A DNA stretch of 64,000 bases from Endocalyx cinctus (lineage: Eukaryota; Ascomycota; Sordariomycetes; Amphisphaeriales; Apiosporaceae), in assembly GCA_001600455.1 (NCBI GenBank), contig BCKC01000005.1, forward strand, positions 3,720,001 to 3,784,000. Direction: 5' to 3'. Below, in pieces: positions 56,001 to 64,000 of the stretch (position 1 is its first letter; each line of letters opens with the position of its first letter). The notes beneath the pieces were generated by a model that searched no databases, was not told the DNA's origin, and saw only the letters and a program-made list of their open reading frames with translations. Made by a program: the position numbers and the translations under genes.

Positions 56001-56726
56001 AAAGCGAAGGATTGGCTGAGTCGCCGATTGCTTCAAGTAAAGGTATCAAAAATTGTGTGATAAGGGCTGGATCTGTGGTGTCTCGCACCTCGACGACAGC
56101 AGTGTTAGATTTATGTGTCACGGCTTGGAGAGTATGAAGTGTTTCTCCATTTGCTTTCTCGAGAAAAGAAGCTAAGGCTTCCTGAAAATCCGGGTCCATA
56201 AATTGTCGGTTGGACAGTCTGGCTGAACGACCCGGGAAGTCCCATCCCAAAGCTTGACGGGAAGACAATACTTGATCAGAACAAGGGGATGTCTCGAATG
56301 CTTCGAAAATAACGCCATCTGTTTCTCCACTGCATTTTTTTTCATGGTTAATTAATAAATAGAAGTAGGTTGAAATGCACCATCGACTACTTACCAAATT
56401 TCTCGCCGAATGATTATAGCGGCATTCTGTTCGACGACGTGGATTATTAGCGATTGCGCCGGCTCGAGTTTTCGAAATTGATTTAAAATAATATCTTTTT
56501 CAAGATTGTTATCGCTCAGATCTCGAGATCTGTTCAATGTGATCTTCAGGTTGTGAAGACTATTATTAATGAAGGGGGTGTTTTCTAGGGCGATGAAAGT
56601 GTCGTTGGCATCTATGAGACGGTTGAATATATCACTTGAAACAAGAGCAATATTCTGATCTTCGCAACCTGGTAATTTTGCAGGTAATACTAAATGATTG
56701 AAAACATTTGGCAAAGGGAAATCCAT
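47073..56726 (-). CDS. Giant DUF6606-DUF3638-DUF3645 helicase-like NTPase ('ubiquitinyl hydrolase-like'); two in-frame stops in the simplest model, possible pseudogene
   Basis: Exons 56726-56395, 56329-50463, 50404-48569, 48500-47731 and 47639-47073 join in phase to 3,123 codons, the family's usual size (~3,100). The N-terminal 'FNHLVLPAKLPGCEDQ...VVEQNAA' and 'LLRKRVRDDINF' are DUF6606-like. A P-loop 'NMGKGKTSCIVPM' spans the exon 2/3 junction in the DUF3638-like region. 'TTGFSGTNDNRIMLPL' marks the DUF3645-like part. 'YLDEAHTRGIDLKLP' plus 'QAAMRLRQLRTTQ' resemble helicase motifs V and VI. The C-terminal 'TPMGYICTGR' is also typical. Two stops interrupt this model: TAA at 55486-55488 and TAG at 47625-47627, where Trp is expected in 'RPVEW'. 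Alternative splicing could avoid both, so either the gene is intact with unusual introns or it is a young pseudogene. Biological function is poorly known. Confidence 0.75.
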
Positions 56727-57958
56727 CTTGAAACAAGAGTGTCGAGGTTTGATGGATGCAAGACTACTGAAAAAAAGTTAACGTAGATAGAAGCTAGTAG
56801 TGATCGAGTTTAAGAGGAGGGGGAAAAGGTAGAGAAGTAGTATATGGAGTGCAATGAGTAGAAGTGTATCAACTCAGAATTGATTTGATGTTTCGATGTA
56901 TCCATTCAAGTCTGCACAATATTAGAAGATGGTGTAGTTAAGTGGTATTTTGTACTTAACTACTTAAGTTTTATAAGTATGAACAAGGGAAGGTACGGAA
57001 TTGTAGAGAAGGAAAGAAGGAGAGAAGGTACACTAAATAAAGCGTACCTATGTGCACCTAGGTAGGTACTAGGTAGGTACTTACCCTAGGTACTTGTAAG
57101 TAGGTACCTAGCTAGAAAATACCTACCTGGTACATACCAGCGCTACCTACCTAGGTACCTAGGTACTTAAGTAGGCAGGCGGCTGCCAAAATGGATTACG
57201 CATGAGCCCGATATTTATCACCAAAATTCACTTATTGCACATTTTATTTTCTTGTATCAAATAATAAATACTACGTACAATACTTATATCTTGAAAGAGG
57301 AAAAGACTTAAATAGTATAAATATACTTGCACTAAGAAGTTAAATGAAGTGAAAAGGTATCAAATCTATATACAATCCATTCTAGCAACCGTCTACTAGG
57401 TACTAATTATACTGTGAGTTAGACAGCGTGCACACATCTTGTAGATTTCACAACTCTTGTGGTCCTGTAAGGCCCCAAACAAATTTCTGCTACAGTAGTT
57501 AGGTTAATTCAACCAAATACCTGTTATTAAGCATGGCGAGAAGACAAACGACTGTTTAAATCTTGGAAAGGTCGAGGATTTCCTAGACTCGGTTCGTTTG
57601 TTATACACTAAACCACGACATATTAAACATGATCTGCTCACAGTCCTATCTCCTTCAAACAGGTAGTACTAGCCAAGAGAAGTATTGTTTGTTTGATATT
57701 GTTTATATAAATTCCTGGCGCTATAAATAAAGAGTGCCATAGGGCAGTCAGAGTAAAGTTATGAGAAGCGGCAGTATTATTATTCAAATAATGTATACAT
57801 TTCAAGAACATTGTTTCCCAAAGTATCAAGACTCGCAAACTTCCTCGCCACTTCGGTAATATGCATACATCAAATATACTTGTGACAATAAGCATATTTA
57901 TTTACATGTATATCTATCAACCACAAGGCATCTTCTGAGACAAAATGCTCTTGTTTCC
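56727..57958. other. Intergenic region with TAGGTAC-rich palindromic cluster
   Basis: 1.2 kb upstream of the giant gene and downstream of the ABM gene. It includes the TAGGTAC cluster at 57043-57178. The open frame at 57638-57895 shows no domain and is rejected. Confidence 0.45.
57043..57178. repeat. Cluster of TACCTA/TAGGTA palindromic repeats
   Basis: About 136 nt in which CCTAGGTACC-like words recur on both strands at irregular spacing (for example CTACCTACCTAGGTACCTAGGTA near 57153). Similar short words are scattered elsewhere in the window (28.4 kb, 58.6 kb, 61.8 kb), suggesting a genome-wide low-complexity motif rather than a single element. Confidence 0.7.
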
Positions 57959-58324
57959 TCAATTTACCAATCTACCCCGGTCCGTATATTCCTTGCGGTA
58001 GCTACATCCCTCACCCAAACGCTCGAAAAACTCGATTTCCATCTCCTTTTCCCACGTAGGTTTCGATTTCTCAAAGAGGGTGGCATAGTATGGCTTGGCG
58101 AGCTGTACGGTTTCGAACCAGTCCCTCGTCGTATTCCACACCTCCACCAGTCGGAAACGGCCCGGCTGATGCGGGTCCTGGAATACGTCAAACAGGACGC
58201 ATTCTGGCTCCTTTGCCACCTCTTCCCAGACCGGCCGGTGCGCTGCCTTGAATTGCTCTATCATGGACGGCTTAACGAAGAAGGTGACGAATAAAGTGAG
58301 TTGCTTGTTATTTGAGACTGACAT
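57959..58324 (-). CDS. ABM-domain (antibiotic biosynthesis monooxygenase-like) small protein
   Basis: Single-exon 121-aa protein. It matches the dimeric ferredoxin-like ABM fold: 'LTLFVTFFVKPSMIEQFKAAHRPVWEEV' (first strand and helix), 'PECVLFDVFQDPHQPGRFRLVEVW' (paired strands with the conserved Glu-x-Trp), and 'WFETVQLAKPYYATLFEK' (second helix). Such proteins include cofactor-free monooxygenases acting on polyketide-like substrates, and also many stress or quinol-related proteins of unknown substrate. No biosynthetic gene cluster surrounds it here, so a general oxidoreductase or detoxification role is as likely as secondary metabolism. It ends in an unusual basic tail ('YRKEYTDRGRLVN'). 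Confidence 0.85.
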   Translation of the reverse strand: MSVSNNKQLTLFVTFFVKPSMIEQFKAAHRPVWEEVAKEPECVLFDVFQDPHQPGRFRLVEVWNTTRDWFETVQLAKPYYATLFEKSKPTWEKEMEIEFFERLGEGCSYRKEYTDRGRLVN

Positions 58325-59910
58325 GTTGTGAATTGTAATAGATGGGATAATTATAGACGAGAGTAAGAATGGAATGGGCTAATAAACGTCCGGCGTTGTT
58401 AGATTGTATAATAAACAATTAGATGTTATCACTCCTCAGCCAAATAGTTATTGTGGATTGTATTATTCGTTGATCTCTTTTCTTTTTTTTTCAAGCATGG
58501 CTGACATTTCTTACTGGAAACCATGCTGCCGTTGTACACCGCCTTTAGCACCCCACTAATTGGACTCCGAATCCCACCTACCTACTTGCAGGTACTCGTA
58601 TAATACTCTTGTAGTCTAACCTAACCGAGCTGCTTAGTAGACAGCTATGTTTAACACAAACACATTTGAAGAGAATACATTCACTGATTTATAATCTCAC
58701 GATCCAAGGGAGATCTTTAATCCACTACTTTTCTAAGGTTTTCCCACTAAAATAATACAGGAATGGAAATACCCTTCTGTAGAATAAATCGTCGCATTAG
58801 GATTTATTACCTTGGGGCATCGTCACTTTCTAAAAATGATACACACTCGCACTCTATGAACAAGACCGTCGCCGAATGTAGGAGCCCGCTCTCCCGTGCC
58901 TGATTATACTAGGTTATATGATACATCATGCTATGTTGCAAATAACTCTAGACCAGGCCATCGGAGACTCATGACCTCGTAGAAACGCCCCTTTTAAAAA
59001 AACAAACGCCTGGATATCTCTTTGGGAAGCCACGTAGTCTATGAGATGCGGTAAGCCGATCCGTAGTGGAGCGCCGTCGGATTAACAACCTGGCCGTAAC
59101 CGCGCCATCATAAATTGTAGCGCGAATAGCCAATTCTAACTTCCGGCCGGATTTTTTTTTTCTTTCTCTATTACTTTCTTTTAAAGCAGCGTCGAGGTCA
59201 ACTTTTACGAGGATTACAGGAGGGTTTATGACGTAGCTCATAAAACACCCAGGTTCTGTAAGGTACTCCCCTACCAATTCCAGGTATGATGCATAACTTC
59301 ACGGGCTGGGGCTCTAACGGGCGATAAACAAATAATAGGGGGAATAAGGTGAACTGGTATATTCAGTTAGTTACACGTCTCCGCGCTGGAATTATTTAGA
59401 TCTTATTTAGTAAAATATATAAGTCCGTATACATCAAATTGGCTACCAAGATACCCAGGCTGCTAGAGTTGATATCTGAAGTAACATTTCCCTTCCTCGC
59501 TTCATACGTAGCTCAACAACTCTTCAGCTTAGGTCAGTACCCAACATGACTTTTGCCGCGAAGCAGGTGTGACTCAATGAAAAGAAAAAGATATTATCTA
59601 AGAGATAATACACGACTGTCTGGTTTTACAGTTATAGATATGGATATGAGTTTGTTATTAAATTTTGTCCTTTTTTTCTCCCTTTAACATGCGTGAATCA
59701 GCACGTCTCAGCCATAATTACAGCTTAGACAGTAGATGGTGTCAGTAAACACTGTTTAAGACGAATTCGGCTTACGTCAGACGGGGCGGTCCGTCATATG
59801 GATTAAAATAGTCCGTTGAACTCAGTCGGACAAAAATGAGCCAACTTTAACATATACTGAGTGTTCCTTTATTTTTAATTTTTTTTTTTTTTTCATATTA
59901 ACCACAAGCC
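58325..59910. promoter_or_regulatory. Divergent upstream region of the ABM and PAF-acetylhydrolase-like genes
   Basis: 1.6 kb with no supported gene. The open frame at 58969-59277 (minus) lacks recognisable features. T-runs at 59151-59160 and 59876-59893 precede the lipase-like gene; the latter directly abuts its start and is a likely leader or promoter tract. Confidence 0.4.
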
Positions 59911-61170
59911 ATGAAACTTATAGCCCTTTTGGCCTTAGGGCTAGCCGTAAGTAGCGACTGCTCTATTCGCGATTCCGATGATACAATCTATCTACCGGCC
60001 CTTACGGGTCGTTATCCAATCGGTCTCAGGAACGCCGAGCTCATTGATGATTCGAGATCAGACCCATTTTCACCTGAGCCCTCGCCCCGGGATCTAATGG
60101 TCAGTGTATTCTATCCCACCGTACCGCCCAATGCGAACGTTTCACCGTTTTCATTATCTCCACAATTTCCACCGCACACGGCATCGTACATCGATGACGT
60201 ACTCAATCTCACTCCGGGCACGGCCGCGCGCGTCACTACCCGGGCATTTCTCGACGCACCTCCTCGGTGGTCCATTTCTAGTGGGTCGCGACCTCTTTCG
60301 TCATCTCGCGTTGAGACGGAAACGATTGGGAATTTTGGCGTCATTCTTTTCAGTCCCGGCTTCACTTTTATCCGTAGCCTATACACGGCACTGCTCTCGG
60401 AGCTCGCATCCCACGGATGGATTGTAGTGTCTGTCGACCATCCCTATGACGGCAGCCTGGTCGAATATCCCGACGGCAGAGTCGTGCACGCGCGCAACTG
60501 GAGCTGGCCTCTGGATCCAGCGATAAGGGAAATTAATCTCGAAGCCAGGGTAGCGGATTTATTGTTGGTGCAGTCGAAATTGGACGAGTTGATGACTGCG
60601 ATGGATTGCGCATCAGAGAAGTATGCAGTCATGGAAGATCAGAATTGGAGAACTGATATCCCTACTTTTGGCCCTCGCCGCTTGTGGAACAGCTCTCACA
60701 TTGTAGCGCTGGGACATTCTTTCGGCGGCGCAGCTTCTGTCCAGGCGTTGGTAAACTCAACGTCCATAATTGCCGCAGCAGATTTAGATGGGTACCTTTA
60801 CGGACCCGTCGTCAACTCCGAAGCAGGCACAACGAAACCGATTCTTGTCCTCGGTTTTCCAGAGCATTTCGCCACGGATGACCCAGATGCGCGGCCGGGA
60901 TGGCCTAGTTTGAAAGGTTGGAAGAGGGACTTTGTAGTCGCCGGCACGGTGCACGAGAGCTATTCAGATTATCCTGTATTGAAGGATCTTCTTGGCGAGC
61001 CAGGGGAAGTAGGATTAGTTAACGGGACAAGGATGACGAAGATAATGGCGTCGTATGTTGGTGCTTTCTTCCAAAAGTTTTTGTTTGATATTGATGATGA
61101 AGGGTTTTTGGACGGAGATAGCCCTGCATTTCATGAGGTGTCACTAAGAAGAAATAGCGACGGATCATGA
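59911..61170 (+). CDS. Secreted platelet-activating-factor acetylhydrolase-like lipase
   Basis: Single-exon 419-aa protein with an N-terminal signal peptide (MKLIALLALGLAVSS). It has the alpha/beta-hydrolase plan of plasma-type PAF acetylhydrolases: 'LPALTGRYPIG', 'DLMVSVFYPT', 'GVILFSPGFTFIRSLYTALLSELASHGWIVVSVDHPYDG' (oxyanion-side strand and the H-P-Y-D-G block), and the nucleophile elbow 'ALGHSFGGAAS' with Ser270. 'DLDGYLYGPVV' holds the probable catalytic Asp, and 'GTVHESYSDYPVL' supplies the catalytic His near residue 348. The family releases short or oxidised acyl chains from phospholipids. Several N-x-S/T sites fit secretion. The role outside the cell is unknown; the gene stands alone with no cluster partners. 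Confidence 0.85.
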   Translation: MKLIALLALGLAVSSDCSIRDSDDTIYLPALTGRYPIGLRNAELIDDSRSDPFSPEPSPRDLMVSVFYPTVPPNANVSPFSLSPQFPPHTASYIDDVLNLTPGTAARVTTRAFLDAPPRWSISSGSRPLSSSRVETETIGNFGVILFSPGFTFIRSLYTALLSELASHGWIVVSVDHPYDGSLVEYPDGRVVHARNWSWPLDPAIREINLEARVADLLLVQSKLDELMTAMDCASEKYAVMEDQNWRTDIPTFGPRRLWNSSHIVALGHSFGGAASVQALVNSTSIIAAADLDGYLYGPVVNSEAGTTKPILVLGFPEHFATDDPDARPGWPSLKGWKRDFVVAGTVHESYSDYPVLKDLLGEPGEVGLVNGTRMTKIMASYVGAFFQKFLFDIDDEGFLDGDSPAFHEVSLRRNSDGS

Positions 61171-62030
61171 CAAGCAGCCATCTTAAGGAGCGTTTCATAT
61201 ACCGTCATTATAAGAACGTACTACATAGTACAATGTACAATTCCAACTAACAAAAAGGACCCAATTCTATATTAATAGTAGTTTATTATATGTAATATAC
61301 TTCAGCTTGTTTATTCAACCACATGGAGTTTAGACTCTACTACATAAACTACCGTACAAATCAGCCTATCTTGTTCTTACAAGATACATCTGCCTAACGT
61401 ATGTAATTAGAGGTAGACTGGTATGATAAATCGATGATAGATCGGGATTCTACAATGACGAGCCGTTAATATATCTTCTATTTTCTAAACCTTCGATACG
61501 GCAGTTACAATGACAACAACAACATATATTTCACAATTAGTTGCAAATCTGCACTTGTGGTGTAAAATTCAGGGACTGAATGTTTCGAAATTACAAAACT
61601 GGGTAGTACTTACCTTTCTATGTATACTTTCTAATTAGTTTGGTATTTAAGTAGGAGCGGAGGGTATATTGTTTCGTCCCCAACCGCGGTTACTCGAGAT
61701 AGTATAACATCTATGGAATCCAACTTCCAGATTACAACAATACTACAACAACTACTTAAATATTTCCTTTGTTTAATCCATACTACCTAAGTAAGTAGTT
61801 ATTCCAAAACCCAAGTACATTAGGTATATAACTGTTATCAGTGACAATCCTTTTTTTTTTTCACTTTGTATACTTCGTATTTAAGTATTTGAGATATTCC
61901 TTACCTTTCAATACTGATTCTTCCATCGCTAACCAAAGGGGAAAAACATTAAGCCTCGCTATTGATTTCCCCTCTTTCACTACCGGTAATTACTCTCCTT
62001 GAATGGTTTTCATTTTAACTAATCCAAACA
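61171..62030. other. Intergenic region
   Basis: 860 nt, AT-rich, between two genes on +. Contains a short T-run at 61852-61861 and TACCTAAGTAAGTAG-like words near 61785; otherwise nothing recognised. Confidence 0.5.
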
Positions 62031-62354
62031 ATGCCCATCAAGTCTACGATAACGCCTATTGGCATCTGTTGCGGCGACAGACGTCTCTATATACAGAAGC
62101 CGAAAACTTGGCCTGACCTAATGAGAAATGTGGCTTTCCGTTTCAGTCTTCCCATCACGGTGGTCGAGTCTTGCCGTGTTCTTTACTCGGTAGATATGAC
62201 CGGCTCTTCTCCGAAATGGGAACTCGATCCTTCTGCGTGGTCCGGCGTTAAGAAGAATTCATGCGTGCATTTCGAGAAAGCCGGTCAGCAGAGCGAATAT
62301 GGGGATGCCCCGTCTATCCAGTCCCGGTCTGAAGATGATGAATCATCTGAGTAA
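62031..62354 (+). CDS. Small hypothetical protein (107 aa)
   Basis: Single open frame from an ATG in a good context (CAAACAATGCCC). The sequence 'RRLYIQKPKTWPDLMRNVAFRFSL' followed by 'CRVLYSVDMTG...WELDPSAWSGV' and an acidic Ser-rich tail ('SIQSRSEDDESSE') looks like a genuine small folded domain with a disordered end, possibly ubiquitin-like or PB1-like. I do not recognise it with confidence. No signal peptide or membrane segment. Could be a complete small protein or an exon of a longer gene, though no good splice site follows before the stop. Confidence 0.5.
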   Translation: MPIKSTITPIGICCGDRRLYIQKPKTWPDLMRNVAFRFSLPITVVESCRVLYSVDMTGSSPKWELDPSAWSGVKKNSCVHFEKAGQQSEYGDAPSIQSRSEDDESSE

Positions 62355-63576
62355 TGAACAGGTTTGAGGTTTTCGTTAATGAATGCTTCTACAAAATATT
62401 TCCGACTTAGAATGACATCGGTGAGGGTTCTTTGTAGCTTTTCTCTACGTACTCAAAGGTAGAAAGCCTGCTATATCCCTCTTAACTCCTTGTCATATCC
62501 AAGAAGTCAAAGTGTCAGTTGTCTTAAAAATGAATGGCATGACACAGGCGTTTACCCTCTCGCCTCTATAAGGGAATCTCCATAGCTTTTTTAGGAAGTC
62601 ACCGCCAGTCCATCTTCGAAGCCTGAAGCATAACAAGCTATCTCTGACAGTACAACGATATCAACATTTAACCCAGTTAACCCTTTGGTTTTCTTTTAAT
62701 TCCAACAGCAGCATCCCACAATTACTCTATACATTGCGAAGTTCGAAACATATCTCGATAAGGTCCTCAAGAGTCTCACTATGAGTGTAAATAGCCATGA
62801 GAACCGAGTTCATCATCTACTAGTTTCCCGCCTTTCTACGTATCCGAAGCCGAGGTCAGGAACTCTATTTCACCTTTGTACCGCAAGACGCATTCAGCAA
62901 AGCAGCGGATTTGAAGATCAAAAGTAAAACTGGCAAAACCCTCATGGCAACTTCCCCTGTTTTTATGCTATTATTTGTAGGCGTTAATGATGATAATGGA
63001 GGTCATGGTCGCGAACTTGAAACAATCGGAAACTACAAGGATGAACCCCCCAATATTGAATGGCTAAGGGTTATCGGTATGAAGTATCCGTGATGGAGGA
63101 TGAATCGGGTTTCTGAGTTCTAGAATGGGGCGGCATGGAAATGTATTTCCGTTTGCAAGTAATGGATAAGGAACAATGCTTGGACCTCGCCAAGACGGGT
63201 GATACCATAGATTGATAAATTGAAATTCGTAAATTAGTTAGCTTGACGACCAATCAGACTGAATGCGTTTCTCTTTACACATTCTTCGCATTCGCTCGGT
63301 GATTCGTTGGCCCGATCGGGCCAACTACGGAGACTTTCAGTGCTTACTTGATCCGAACGCCGCATTTGACGACTTCAATTATATGGGGCATAAGGAAGAC
63401 TAACTAATTTAAGATTTCAATAAATAATAGGCCGGTCGGAATAAGATGGCATTGTTCGTAATATGTGGTTTCGAACTCACCGCGTTAGGTATATATAAGC
63501 TCCGGGCATCGTAGCCGTATTTTCAAACGGGTCTAAGTCTTTGTCAAACAAACTCCCAAAAGCATGTACTCTCACG
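62355..63576. other. Intergenic region with unclear coding potential
   Basis: 1.2 kb before the SDR gene. Short frames at 62781-62928 and 62911-63093 might be exons of a small gene but cannot be joined convincingly. TATATAAG at 63492-63499 lies ~78 nt before the SDR ATG. Confidence 0.4.
63492..63499 (+). promoter_or_regulatory. TATA box of the SDR gene
   Basis: TATATAAG 78-85 nt before the ATG at 63577, a usual spacing for a fungal core promoter. Confidence 0.45.
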
Positions 63577-64000
63577 ATGACAACTAAACGAACAATTCTC
63601 GTTACGGGCTGCTCAGACGGTAGCCTGGGATCGGCACTAGCTCTCGCATTACGCAAAGCCGGATGGCGCGTTTTCGCATCCGCCCGCAATCCAGCGAAGC
63701 TTAAACAGGTCGAAGCCGCGGGCATCACTACGGTACAACTCGACGTCTCATCCGAACCCTCTATCGCGAGCGCCGTCGCTCAAGTCCGTGAGCTTACCGG
63801 AGGCTCCCTCGATGCTCTTGTCAATAACGCCGGCCAGGGATTATGCGCCCCTGCGATAGAGGTAGACATTGATAGGGCCCGGGATATGTTCGATCTGAAT
63901 GTTTTCTCCATCATTCGAATGGCACGAGCATTCCTCCCGCTCTTGATCAAGACCGGGGGTATGCTTGTAAATAACACCTCCGTTGCAGCTCTGTTCGTGG
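63577..64000 (+). CDS. Short-chain dehydrogenase/reductase, AYR1-like (3' truncated by window end)
   Basis: The frame starts at ATG 63577 ('MTTKRTILVTG') and remains open to the last base, giving 141 residues. Classical SDR motifs are visible: the cofactor loop 'VTGCSDGSLGSAL' (TGxxxGxG, residues ~9-17), 'LDVSS' after strand 4, 'DALVNNAGQG' (NNAG), helix 'FDLNVFSIIRMARAFLPLL', and the start of the catalytic strand 'GMLVNNTSVAAL' with the Ser. The active-site YxxxK lies beyond the window. The order and 'FASARNPAKLKQVEAAGITTVQLDV' resemble 1-acyl-dihydroxyacetone-phosphate reductase (Ayr1)-type enzymes, NADPH-dependent and lipid-associated. Substrate is not certain from this half. Confidence 0.8.
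   Translation, partial: MTTKRTILVTGCSDGSLGSALALALRKAGWRVFASARNPAKLKQVEAAGITTVQLDVSSEPSIASAVAQVRELTGGSLDALVNNAGQGLCAPAIEVDIDRARDMFDLNVFSIIRMARAFLPLLIKTGGMLVNNTSVAALFV

Noticed and set aside
58969..59277. 102-codon open frame on the minus strand upstream of the lipase-like gene
   Set aside because: Arg/Lys-rich without any motif, and it lies in a divergent promoter region.
63456..63480. tRNA-like T-arm around 63460
   Set aside because: The stem does not pair over five bases and no acceptor or anticodon arms can be built.

Overview
The window looks like nuclear DNA of a filamentous ascomycete (Pezizomycotina, probably a sordariomycete). Short introns of about 45-140 nt with GTRNGT donors interrupt most genes. 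The gene content is typically fungal: a Zn2Cys6 regulator, a HET protein, a NACHT/ankyrin STAND protein and a Neurospora-type quinic-acid cluster. No transposase, rRNA, tRNA or CRISPR array was recognised.

Layout. 1-4.9 kb: the 3' end of a PPxY-bearing, probably arrestin-like gene, a five-exon SERAC1/SesB-like hydrolase with a C-terminal zinc-binding tail, and a three-exon two-helix membrane protein (DUF6601-like). 5.5-20.8 kb: a quinate/shikimate utilisation cluster in the order qa-x > , < qa-3, qa-y >, < qa-4, < qa-1F, qa-1S >. The encoded steps are uptake (qa-y), quinate/shikimate oxidation (qa-3) and 3-dehydroshikimate dehydration to protocatechuate (qa-4), with an activator (qa-1F) and an AROM-derived repressor (qa-1S). 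The catabolic 3-dehydroquinase gene (qa-2) is not in the window, so the pathway as seen lacks one step. A near-consensus activator site lies in the qa-1F/qa-1S divergent promoter. 22.5-26.9 kb: a UapA/UapC-type purine permease and a monofunctional catalase.

28.7-56.7 kb is an accessory region rich in self/non-self and defence-type genes. It holds a 1,885-aa hydrolase-NACHT-ankyrin protein whose Walker A and B motifs look degenerate, a GMC oxidoreductase, a 55-aa secreted six-cysteine knottin-like protein, a HET-domain protein and a giant DUF6606-DUF3638-DUF3645 NTPase gene carrying two in-frame stops in its simplest model. Long gene-poor AT-rich stretches separate these genes. 57-64 kb: a small ABM-domain monooxygenase, a secreted PAF-acetylhydrolase-like lipase, a small hypothetical protein and the 5' part of an AYR1-like short-chain dehydrogenase.

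Genes were rebuilt by joining open frames across canonical splice sites. Each join quoted below was checked for phase by hand. Family names come from motif recognition, not database searches.
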